Of a stretch of 5,499 bases of DNA, positions 1 to 5,499 are shown piece after piece; within the stretch, counting starts at the first letter, position 1, and each line of letters opens with the position of its first letter. The position numbers and the translations under genes were made by a program. The notes under the pieces were generated by a model, which was given only the letters and a program-made list of their open reading frames with translations, had not been told where the DNA came from and ran no database searches. The stretch is from Lentisphaerota bacterium (GTDB lineage: Bacteria; Verrucomicrobiota; Kiritimatiellia; RFP12; UBA1067), in assembly GCA_022839525.1 (NCBI GenBank), contig JALHET010000151.1, positions 1-5,499 of the forward strand, read 5' to 3'.

Positions 1-393
1 GACCTCTTCGGCGGGGATGTGGCTCAGCCGCCCGTGCAGGCCGTGGCGTTCGCCGTTTGCCGTGTTCGGCCCGCCGACATTGAGCAGGCCGCAACCCGTC
101 AACAGGCCACCGCCCCAACTCCGCAACCACTCGAAGCCTTCCGGGTCATAGAAATGGGGGGCGACCCCGCTGTTGCGCGAGACCCATGCAAGCGGCGTGC
201 CGTTGTAATAAGCCTGCCCGATGTCCATGCCGCGGTCGGGATAGACCGTGAAAGAGAGTCCGTTTCCGGAGTTGACCTCCAGCACACGCATGCCCCGTTC
301 CTTGCCGTCATCCGCGACCAAACGGCGAATGGATGCCACCTGTTCCATCCGCCCCACGCGGGGGAGTAAAAAAGGACGCTTGTAAATATTCAT
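1..393 (-). CDS. DUF4432 family protein (aldose 1-epimerase-like), N-terminal part, cut by the window edge
   Basis: The minus strand reads without a stop from an ATG at 393-391 to the window edge, giving 131 residues. The start MNIYKRPFLLPRVGRMEQVA matches the usual beginning of DUF4432 proteins. It is followed by family signatures: PDRGMDIG (52-59), PLAWVSRNSG (67-76), FYDPEGFEWLRSWGGGLLT (81-99) and GERHGLHGR (114-122). DUF4432 has a galactose-mutarotase-like beta-sandwich fold that binds sugars, and the His in GLHGR is a likely pocket residue. The real substrate is unknown, so the aldose-epimerase name is by fold only. Family members are about 300-350 residues, so over half the gene lies outside the window. 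No good Shine-Dalgarno precedes the ATG; the nearest G-run is about 12 nt upstream. The gene is divergent from iorA across about 220 bp, with no evident metabolic link. A 116-residue plus-strand frame over this stretch is a shadow. Confidence 0.85.
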   Translation of the reverse strand, partial: MNIYKRPFLLPRVGRMEQVASIRRLVADDGKERGMRVLEVNSGNGLSFTVYPDRGMDIGQAYYNGTPLAWVSRNSGVAPHFYDPEGFEWLRSWGGGLLTGCGLLNVGGPNTANGERHGLHGRLSHIPAEEV

Positions 394-436
394 AAAAAAA
401 GGATACCCCAGCCGGAGGAAATCCGCAACGGCATTT

Positions 437-448
437 TGTCGGCCGACA
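437..448. repeat. 12-bp perfect palindrome
   Basis: TGTCGGCCGACA equals its own reverse complement. It lies in the divergent intergenic region about 45 bp upstream of the DUF4432 start codon and 9 bp left of the long hairpin. The position and symmetry would suit a dimeric regulator operator, but a GC-rich palindrome of this length can also arise by chance. No regulator gene is visible in the window. Confidence 0.35.
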
Positions 449-456
449 GTGTGATT

Positions 457-518
457 GCGGTATACATAGTCATGGACACCGCTGTTTCGCTACAGTGTTC
501 ATGACTACGGCATACCGC
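457..518. repeat. Long imperfect inverted repeat (hairpin) between divergent genes
   Basis: Two arms fold back on each other. Bases 457-463 (GCGGTAT) pair with 512-518 (ATACCGC). After an internal loop of 3 by 4 bases, 467-479 pair with 495-507 (TAGTCATG against CATGACTA, then further pairs including one G-T wobble). That gives about 20 pairs around a 15-base loop, within which TGT (483-485) can pair with ACA (492-494). No T-run follows on either strand and both flanking genes point away, so an ordinary terminator is unlikely. Possible roles are an operator region, a leader-RNA structure for the DUF4432 transcript, or a copy of a dispersed palindromic repeat. The structure is seen directly; its role is not known. 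Confidence 0.6.
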
Positions 519-545
519 GGATCCAGCATTTTCCGGTTTATGGAG

Positions 546-574
546 GTGACAGGGAAACGGAATCGAGTTATGGT
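546..574 (+). promoter_or_regulatory. Candidate sigma70-type promoter upstream of iorA
   Basis: GTGACA at 546-551 matches the -35 consensus TTGACA at five of six positions. TATGGT at 569-574 matches the -10 consensus TATAAT at four of six. The spacer is the ideal 17 bp. Transcription would start near 581, leaving a leader of about 35 nt before the iorA ATG at 616. The long hairpin would then lie upstream of the transcript, not in it. This is inferred from consensus match only, and the sigma preference of the host is unknown. Confidence 0.35.
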
Positions 575-604
575 ATCACTTTTCAAATGGCTTTGGATGA
601 ATGT

Positions 605-609
605 GGGAG
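605..609 (+). promoter_or_regulatory. Shine-Dalgarno site that fixes the iorA start
   Basis: GGGAG lies 6 nt before the ATG at 616. It supports that codon over the in-frame ATG at 601, which would add five residues (MWETR) and would place this ribosome-binding sequence inside the gene. Confidence 0.7.
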
Positions 610-615
610 ACGAGA

Positions 616-2391
616 ATGAGTCAAAAGATACTGTTATCAGCCAATGAGGCGGTTGCGTGGGCGGCCTGCAGAGCGGGGTGTGCGGTGGCCTCGGCCTATC
701 CGGGCACGCCGAGCACTGAGATCATGGAGAATGTGGCCAAGTTCAAAGATAGCATCAACTGCGAGTGGGCGGTGAACGAGAAGGTCGCCATGGAAGTCGC
801 GATCGGCGCGTCGATCGCGGGCGCGCGCGCGCTGACGTCCATGAAGCATGTGGGTCTGAATGTGGCGATGGATCCGTTGATGACCTACACCTATGTGGGC
901 GCCAACGGAGGGCTGGTGATCGTGTCGTGCGATGATCCGGGCATGCACAGTTCGCAGAACGAGCAGGACTCGCGCAACTTGGTCAAGTTCGCGCGCGCGC
1001 CGCTGTTCGAGCCAGCCGACAGCCAAGAGGCCTTTGATATGGTCATCGCGGCTTTTGAAATTTCTGAGAAATTCAAAGTGCCTGCTTTTGTGCGCCTGAC
1101 CACACGTACCTCGCATACCTCGACGGTGGTGGATGTCGGTGACGATTTCGGGCCGGGCAAAGCCGAGGGCGTCGGGTATGTCAAAGACATCACGCGCTAT
1201 ATACCGGTGCCGATGTTCGCGCGCTCACAGCGGCTCATGGCGCAGGAGCGCACCGAGGCGTTGCGGGCTTTCGCCTGTGAGGCGTCGTTCAACCGCATTG
1301 ACGAAGGCGACAAGCGTTTGGGGATCATCACCTCCGGCGTGACCTACCAATACGTGAAAGAGGTTTTCCCCGAGTTCGCTGTCCTGAAGCTGGGGCTCTC
1401 CAATCCGTTCCCTGTCGAGCTGGTAAAAAACTTTGCGGCGGGTGTCGAAAAGGTACTGGTGATTGAGGAACTGGACCCGTTTATCGAAGAACAGGCGCGT
1501 GCGGCAGGCATCAGCTTGGTTAAGCACTCAACCGAATTGAACATGCTCGAGCTGAACCCGATGCGGTTGCTGGCTTTGCGCAAAGAGCTGTTGGGCGATG
1601 TGGAGATGCCGGAGATCAGGCGTGCTGATAAGGGGCTGCCGACGCGACCGCCGGTCTTGTGTGCCGGTTGCGGCCATCGCGGTGTTTTTTACATTTTGGC
1701 CAAGCTGGGCGCGACTGTCACCGGCGACATCGGCTGTTACACGCTGGGCGCGTTCCCTCCGCTCAACGCGATGGACACGACAATCTGCATGGGCGCCTGC
1801 GTCGGCAACGCCTTCGGCATGGAAAAGGCCGGACATCAAGGGCGGACTTGCGCGGTGATCGGCGATTCGACCTTTTTCCATTCCGGCATGACCGGTATCT
1901 TGAATGTGCTGTACAACGGCGGCAGGACCACGACGGTCGTGCTCGACAACCGGATCACCGGCATGACCGGGCATCAGGACAATCCGGGGTCGGGCAAGAC
2001 CCTGTGCGGCGATCCCGCGCCGGTCACGGATATAGCGGAGGTCGCCAAGGCCATGGGGTTCCGGCGCGTTGTGAAGGTCAACGCATACGATCTCAAGACA
2101 CTGGAAAAGGTGTTGGCGGAAGAGTTGGACGCGGATGAGCCTTCAGTGGTGGTGGCTGGCGGACCTTGCCGCATCGCGGCCAAGCTGATGAACGCCGCTA
2201 CTTTCGAGGTGGATGCGGAAAAATGCAAGGCTTGCGGCGCATGTTTCAAGTTGGGCTGCCCTGCGATTGAAAGGGGCGAAACGGTTGTTGAAGGAAAGCG
2301 TTACAAGGCGCATATCGATCCGGTGCAGTGCTCTGGGTGTGACCTGTGCCCGCAGGTCTGCAAATTCGACGCGATCAAACGGGTGCGGTAG
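616..2391 (+). CDS. iorA: Indolepyruvate ferredoxin oxidoreductase, alpha subunit (IorA)
   Basis: This is the catalytic subunit of the cytoplasmic enzyme that converts indolepyruvate and other aryl-pyruvates, with CoA and oxidised ferredoxin, to aryl-acetyl-CoA, CO2 and reduced ferredoxin. The 591-residue protein is the normal family length. Residues 1 to about 200 form the pyruvate:ferredoxin oxidoreductase N-terminal domain (AYPGTPSTEIME near the start). The thiamine diphosphate domain carries LCAGCGHRG (C349, C352), GDIGCYTLGAFPP, and GDST at 416-419 leading to LDNRITGMTGHQ (D444, N445), the expected GDx-about-25-DN binding motif. The C-terminus has two [4Fe-4S] motifs: C537, C540, C543, C548 (CX2CX2CX4CP) and C572, C575, C578, C582. 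All key residues are present, so the protein looks functional. The start at 616 is chosen for its Shine-Dalgarno. Its usual partner iorB is not next to it but 1.2 kb downstream, beyond a methyltransferase gene. Confidence 0.97.
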   Translation: MSQKILLSANEAVAWAACRAGCAVASAYPGTPSTEIMENVAKFKDSINCEWAVNEKVAMEVAIGASIAGARALTSMKHVGLNVAMDPLMTYTYVGANGGLVIVSCDDPGMHSSQNEQDSRNLVKFARAPLFEPADSQEAFDMVIAAFEISEKFKVPAFVRLTTRTSHTSTVVDVGDDFGPGKAEGVGYVKDITRYIPVPMFARSQRLMAQERTEALRAFACEASFNRIDEGDKRLGIITSGVTYQYVKEVFPEFAVLKLGLSNPFPVELVKNFAAGVEKVLVIEELDPFIEEQARAAGISLVKHSTELNMLELNPMRLLALRKELLGDVEMPEIRRADKGLPTRPPVLCAGCGHRGVFYILAKLGATVTGDIGCYTLGAFPPLNAMDTTICMGACVGNAFGMEKAGHQGRTCAVIGDSTFFHSGMTGILNVLYNGGRTTTVVLDNRITGMTGHQDNPGSGKTLCGDPAPVTDIAEVAKAMGFRRVVKVNAYDLKTLEKVLAEELDADEPSVVVAGGPCRIAAKLMNAATFEVDAEKCKACGACFKLGCPAIERGETVVEGKRYKAHIDPVQCSGCDLCPQVCKFDAIKRVR

Positions 2392-2414
2392 CCGGTCACA
2401 TTCTTCTTCTTATT

Positions 2415-3560
2415 ATGGGTAAAAAAAAGACATTCAAATATCCGCGCGGGACGCCGATACGTACTGATATGGAACCGCTTTTGGCTTTTGCCAGCGCCCA
2501 TATCGGAAAATTACTGTCTGCTTCGATGGTGCGCGAAATGGTGGATGTCGAATCGCCCAAAACGCATGACTGTTTGCTGCGCAATGGAATGACCTTGCTG
2601 ACTCACCGTGAATGTCCGGGGTTGTTGCAAAATGGCCAGATGCTTTTTTGGCCAGCAAACGATGATCGGCCAGAGGAGAGCAGTTCGAGTCCACCTGTGT
2701 CGGCATATGATCCTAACGATGGACGATGTTTTGTTCCGAAGAGCAAGCTTAAGCTTCGTGATATTAAGAACACGCTTTTCGAAGGCGATTGTCTGGAGGT
2801 ATTGCCGTTTTTTCCCGATGCCTGCGTAGACTTGGTGCTGTGCGATCTGCCTTACGGGACAACTCAAAATAAGTGGGACAGTCTCATACCCTTGGATATG
2901 CTTTGGGAACAATACCGCAGGATTCTTAAGCCGAGAGGGGTCGTGGTTCTAACCGCGCAGGGGATTTTCACCGCCAGAGTTATTTTGAGCAACGAGGCAT
3001 GGTTCAAATACAAAATCGTTTGGGAAAAATCCAAACCCACAAATTTCTTGAACGCTAAAAGGCAACCGCTCAGAAAGCATGAGGATGTGTGCGTTTTTTA
3101 TGCTAGGCAACCCGTTTACAACCCACAGATGAATAGTGGAGAGCCGTATGATAAAGGTGTGCGGAAAAACCAATTGTCCGGTAGCTACGGTGATTTCCAG
3201 CCGGCGCGTGTAAAGAGTAGTGGTGCGCGCTATCCTACAGATGTCGTCTATTTCAAAACCGCCGAGAGCGAGGGGCCGGTGTGGCATCCAACGCAGAAAC
3301 CGGTTGAACTCGGGCGGTATTTAATCCGGACCTTTACCGAGCCTAGAGCACTGGTGCTTGACAACGCTTTTGGGAGCGGGAGTTTTCTTGTTGCTGCTGC
3401 GTTGGAAGGGCGGAGTTATGTTGGTATTGAGCGCAATCAGGATGTGCATCTGTTCAAAAAGGTTCAAGTTGATTATGTGGGGGTCGCGCGTGAGCGAATC
3501 AAAGATATAGCGACAGAAAACGAAGATGACATCACGATGAGAAAACGGGCTATATCCTGA
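2415..3560 (+). CDS. Site-specific DNA amino-methyltransferase, beta class (phage type), between iorA and iorB
   Basis: This 381-residue protein should transfer methyl from S-adenosylmethionine to adenine N6 or cytosine N4 at a specific DNA site. The motif order is that of beta-class enzymes: GDCLEVL (124-130), catalytic motif IV as DLPYG (144-148, followed by TTQNKWD), a target-recognition region at about 190-285, HPTQKP (291-296), then SAM-binding motif I DNAFGSGSF (316-324) with an acidic residue at GIE (E339). DLPYGTT..KWD and WEKSKPTNFLNAKRQPLRKHED resemble methyltransferases common in phages. Residues 20-80 are an extra region with a winged-helix look (GKLLSASMVREMVDV, then LLTHRECPGLLQNGQMLFW), joined by a Ser/Pro-rich linker (about 86-97). 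The ATG at 2415 lacks a Shine-Dalgarno and follows a pyrimidine tract. An upstream in-frame ATG at 2346 would overlap iorA, and ATG 2469 is a weaker alternative. Lower GC than its neighbours points to transfer. Target site and base are unknown. No restriction enzyme is adjacent. Confidence 0.9.
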   Translation: MGKKKTFKYPRGTPIRTDMEPLLAFASAHIGKLLSASMVREMVDVESPKTHDCLLRNGMTLLTHRECPGLLQNGQMLFWPANDDRPEESSSSPPVSAYDPNDGRCFVPKSKLKLRDIKNTLFEGDCLEVLPFFPDACVDLVLCDLPYGTTQNKWDSLIPLDMLWEQYRRILKPRGVVVLTAQGIFTARVILSNEAWFKYKIVWEKSKPTNFLNAKRQPLRKHEDVCVFYARQPVYNPQMNSGEPYDKGVRKNQLSGSYGDFQPARVKSSGARYPTDVVYFKTAESEGPVWHPTQKPVELGRYLIRTFTEPRALVLDNAFGSGSFLVAAALEGRSYVGIERNQDVHLFKKVQVDYVGVARERIKDIATENEDDITMRKRAIS

Positions 3561-3613
3561 CTCGGTTACGCTTTTGCTGTATTCGAAATTGTGTTAAAAA
3601 GAGGATTGATAGA

Positions 3614-3617
3614 GGAG
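3614..3617 (+). promoter_or_regulatory. Shine-Dalgarno site that fixes the iorB start
   Basis: GGAG, within AGAGGAGAAG, lies 6 nt before the ATG at 3624. It supports that start over the in-frame GTG at 3591, which would add 11 residues not typical of IorB. iorB therefore keeps its own strong ribosome-binding site even though it no longer follows iorA directly. Confidence 0.75.
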
Positions 3618-3623
3618 AAGAGC

Positions 3624-4211
3624 ATGAATGATAAAATCACAAACATTTCTTTGGTCGGCGTGGGCGGGCAGGGGATTTTGCTGACAAGCGACATCGTAGC
3701 CAAGACCGCGACGCTGGCGGGGCTGGATGTCAAGAAGAGCGAAATCCACGGCATGGCGCAGCGCGGCGGCAGCGTGATCAGCCAGGTACGTTTCGGTAAG
3801 AAGGTTTTCTCGCCGATCATACCGGACGGCGCGAGTAACCTGCTGGTCTCGTTCGAGCGGCTGGAGGCGTTGCGCTGGCGGCACCTGCTGGCGGCGGGCG
3901 GCAAGGTGCTGATCAACAGCATGGACATGACGCCGGTCACGGTGTCAAGCGGACAGCAGGCGGCTGTGACGGACTTGGACGAGCGGCTGCGCGCGGAGTT
4001 TCCGAACGCCATCTATCTGCAGGCTATGGCCATGGCCATTGACGTGGGCAACAGCCGCACCATGAACATGGTGATTGCTGGGGCGATCTCCACGCTGACC
4101 CCTTTTGACGAGGAGACATGGCTGCAGGCGATGCGCGAGCGCATTTCCGCCAGGCTGATCGACATCAACATCAAGGCTTTTGACGCCGGCCGTAACGCCG
4201 TGCAGAGATGA
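3624..4211 (+). CDS. iorB: Indolepyruvate ferredoxin oxidoreductase, beta subunit (IorB)
   Basis: This 195-residue protein is the second subunit of the IorAB complex and belongs to the pyruvate/ketoisovalerate oxidoreductase gamma-domain family. Diagnostic stretches are ISLVGVGGQGILLTSDI (8-24, glycine-rich loop) and the highly conserved KKSEIHGMAQRGGSVISQVR (37-56), followed by FGKKVFSPIIPDGASNLLVSFE. The length fits the single-domain IorB form. The start is set by the Shine-Dalgarno at 3614-3617. It sits 63 nt after the methyltransferase stop and 4 nt before yraN. GC content returns sharply to the high level of iorA (75% in 3841-3900, hand count), which supports iorA and iorB being the original neighbours. 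It probably depends on transcription through the methyltransferase gene, since I see no convincing promoter in 3561-3613. Confidence 0.95.
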   Translation: MNDKITNISLVGVGGQGILLTSDIVAKTATLAGLDVKKSEIHGMAQRGGSVISQVRFGKKVFSPIIPDGASNLLVSFERLEALRWRHLLAAGGKVLINSMDMTPVTVSSGQQAAVTDLDERLRAEFPNAIYLQAMAMAIDVGNSRTMNMVIAGAISTLTPFDEETWLQAMRERISARLIDINIKAFDAGRNAVQR

Positions 4212-4215
4212 CGCG

Positions 4216-4671
4216 ATGGGGGGGAGTGTCTCCAGGCTGCTTGAACGGTTTGCGGGACGCGGCGGCGCGGACAAGCCTCTGCCGCGTTCAGCGGCAGTCG
4301 GCACATGGGGCGAGGAACAGGCGGCAACATACCTGAAGACGCAAGGCTACGAGGTGCTGGGGCGGAACGTGCGGCCCACCCGGCACGACGAGATCGACCT
4401 TATCGTCCGGAAAGGCGAAATCCTCGTGTTCGTGGAGGTTAAGACGCGCCGGCGGGAAGACTTTGGCCGTCCGCTGAGGGCGGTGGACAAGGACAAGCGG
4501 CATGCCCTGAACCGCGCGGCGGCGGCTTATCTTCGCAAGACGAACTACCCGAATCTGTTTTACCGTTTCGATGTGATTGAGGTGCTGGGGCAACCGGAGG
4601 AGGGGACGCCTGTGATCCGGCATCTGGACAACGCATTCCCGTTCGAGCGGAGGTTCGTGTTCCCGGTATGA
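4216..4671 (+). CDS. yraN: YraN / UPF0102 family nuclease-like protein
   Basis: This 151-residue protein belongs to the widespread UPF0102 (YraN) family, which has a restriction-endonuclease-like PD-(D/E)XK fold and an unsettled role in DNA metabolism. Key parts are GTWGEEQAATYLKTQGYEVLGRN (29-51), the active-site strand HDEIDLIV (57-64, with E59 and D61) and VFVEVKTRR (71-79, with E74 and K76). All nuclease-core residues are present. The segment FDVIEVL near residue 120 and a C-terminal HLDNAF are also typical. About 25 residues before the family core are extra and Gly/Arg-rich, so the start is uncertain; ATG 4216 has only a weak AGAG 8 nt upstream. It is 4 nt after iorB and its TGA overlaps an ATG at 4668, so the genes are likely cotranscribed. 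It is a conserved housekeeping gene, not an obvious restriction partner of the nearby methyltransferase. Confidence 0.9.
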   Translation: MGGSVSRLLERFAGRGGADKPLPRSAAVGTWGEEQAATYLKTQGYEVLGRNVRPTRHDEIDLIVRKGEILVFVEVKTRRREDFGRPLRAVDKDKRHALNRAAAAYLRKTNYPNLFYRFDVIEVLGQPEEGTPVIRHLDNAFPFERRFVFPV

Positions 4672-4718
4672 CGGCGGGAGTGCGGCGGGGTGATGAGAAA
4701 CGGCGGACAGGGACAGGC

Positions 4719-5498
4719 ATGAACGTTGACGGCTATTACGACACGCACGCGCATTTCGAGGGTTCCCCGGCCGAGACTGTCGCCCTGATCGAACGGGCGT
4801 TTGCGGCCGACGTGCGCCGGATCGTCGCGGTCGGCGGCAGCGCAGGGCTGAATGCCGGCGCACTGGCGGCGGCGCGGGCTTATCCGGAAAACGTGCGGTT
4901 CGCGCTGGGGTTCGACCGCGATCAGGCGGGGTCGGCGGAACCGGGTGTGCTGGCCGACACCCTGCGCCAGCTTGCCGGACACGCGGCGTTGGCGGCGGTG
5001 GGCGAGACGGGACTGGATTTCCATTACCGCCCCGAGACCGCGGACGCGCAGTGCGCGTTGTTCGCCGCGCAGTTGCGGCTGGCGGACGAGTGGGCTTTGC
5101 CGGTGGTCATCCACACGCGCGAGGCGGACGAGGCGACGCTGCGCGTGCTGGACGAGACGCCGTGGCGGGGGAACCGTTTGCGCGGGGTGATCCATTGTTT
5201 CACGGGAGACAAGAATTTCGCGCGGCAGTTGCTGGATCGCCAGATGGCCATCAGTTTCAGCGGGATCGTGACGTTCCGTAATGCGGACCGGTTGCGCGAA
5301 AGCGCGGCGTTTGTGCCGGACGAACGGCTGCTGATCGAGACCGACACGCCTTTTCTTGCGCCGCTTCCAAGGCGGGGGCAGCGCAATGAACCCGCGTTTG
5401 TGACGCATGTGGCGGCGTGCTTGGCGGAGGTACGTAAGACAACGGTTGGGCGCGTGGCGGAACTCACGTCTCGGAATGCGCGGAAACTGTTCGGTTGA
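4719..5498 (+). CDS. tatD: TatD-family metal-dependent hydrolase (DNase)
   Basis: This 259-residue TIM-barrel protein belongs to the TatD family, metal-dependent enzymes with 3'-5' DNase/RNase activity linked to DNA repair. Metal ligands are visible in order: DTHAH (8-12, H10 and H12), GETGLDFHY (95-103, E96), PVVIHTRE (128-135, H132), GVIHCFTG (156-163, H159) and LIETDTPFLAP (205-215, D209). The end, TSRNARKLFG, is also typical. The start at 4719 is chosen because MNVDGYYDTHAH matches the usual TatD beginning and the length then fits. The in-frame ATG at 4668, overlapping the yraN stop as ATGA, would add 17 unlike residues but could serve coupled translation. The usual GxHP segment after strand 2 reads ALGFDRD (62-68), so its His-Pro is missing. 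The gene could be any of the TatD/YcfH/YjjV paralogues; the symbol marks the family. It is complete and stops one base before the window end. Confidence 0.93.
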   Translation: MNVDGYYDTHAHFEGSPAETVALIERAFAADVRRIVAVGGSAGLNAGALAAARAYPENVRFALGFDRDQAGSAEPGVLADTLRQLAGHAALAAVGETGLDFHYRPETADAQCALFAAQLRLADEWALPVVIHTREADEATLRVLDETPWRGNRLRGVIHCFTGDKNFARQLLDRQMAISFSGIVTFRNADRLRESAAFVPDERLLIETDTPFLAPLPRRGQRNEPAFVTHVAACLAEVRKTTVGRVAELTSRNARKLFG

Positions 5499-5499
5499 A

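Noticed and set aside
19..369. Plus-strand open frame of 116 codons
   Set aside because: It is the shadow of the minus-strand DUF4432 gene, whose translation has clear family motifs; the plus-strand product resembles nothing recognisable.
2401..2412. TTC repeats as a phase-variable tract controlling the methyltransferase
   Set aside because: There are only three units and they lie outside the reading frame, too few for efficient slippage.
2745..2756. AAGCTTAAGCTT palindrome inside the methyltransferase gene
   Set aside because: It is a short palindrome within coding sequence with no supporting context; chance is the best explanation.
2394..3584. Similarity between the sequence just after iorA (CGGTCAC, from 2393) and just after the methyltransferase (CGGTTAC, from 3563), as a possible target-site duplication
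   Set aside because: The match breaks down after a few bases, with many mismatches over about 20 positions, so it does not support a defined insertion junction.
3561..3613. Internal promoter or terminator between the methyltransferase and iorB
   Set aside because: The AT-rich gap has no -35/-10 pair with acceptable spacing and no hairpin followed by a T-run.
2415..4671. Methyltransferase plus YraN as a restriction-modification pair
   Set aside because: YraN has a restriction-like fold but is a near-universal housekeeping family, and iorB separates the two genes. Nothing in the sequence links them functionally.
4288..4863. Minus-strand open frame of 191 codons opposite yraN
   Set aside because: Antisense shadow with Arg/Pro-rich composition and no domain signature.
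4560..5408. Minus-strand open frame of 282 codons opposite yraN and tatD
   Set aside because: The product is rich in Arg, His, Pro and Gln, as expected from antisense reading of GC-rich genes. The plus strand encodes recognisable YraN and TatD.

Overview
This 5.5 kb window reads as GC-rich bacterial DNA from an organism with anaerobic metabolism. The main evidence is an indolepyruvate:ferredoxin oxidoreductase (iorA, iorB), an oxygen-sensitive enzyme of aromatic amino-acid fermentation in anaerobes. The taxon cannot be fixed from the sequence. A DUF4432 sugar-mutarotase-like gene beside iorAB would suit a carbohydrate-using anaerobe, perhaps in the PVC group, but that is only a guess.

Layout. 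Positions 1-393 hold the first 131 codons of a minus-strand DUF4432 (aldose-1-epimerase-like) gene that runs off the left edge. Positions 394-615 are a divergent intergenic region with a 12-bp perfect palindrome, a long imperfect hairpin (457-518) and a candidate sigma70-type promoter pointing right. Everything from 616 to the end is on the plus strand and closely packed: iorA (616-2391), a beta-class DNA amino-methyltransferase (2415-3560), iorB (3624-4211), a YraN/UPF0102 nuclease-like gene (4216-4671) and a TatD-family metal-dependent hydrolase (4719-5498). The gaps are 23, 63, 4 and 47 nt with no convincing terminator, so the five genes could form one transcript.

Function. IorA (thiamine diphosphate domain plus two [4Fe-4S] clusters) and IorB (gamma-type domain) together oxidatively decarboxylate aryl-pyruvates to aryl-acetyl-CoA and reduce ferredoxin. 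YraN and TatD are housekeeping genes linked to nucleic-acid metabolism.

The unusual element is the methyltransferase. iorA and iorB are normally adjacent, but here a complete, phage-type site-specific DNA methyltransferase with an extra N-terminal region lies between them. It is clearly less GC-rich than its neighbours (hand-counted samples of 33-48% against 65-75%). This suggests a laterally acquired orphan methyltransferase that entered the operon without breaking either ior gene. No partner restriction enzyme is visible. I found no CRISPR array, tRNA, rRNA or insertion sequence.
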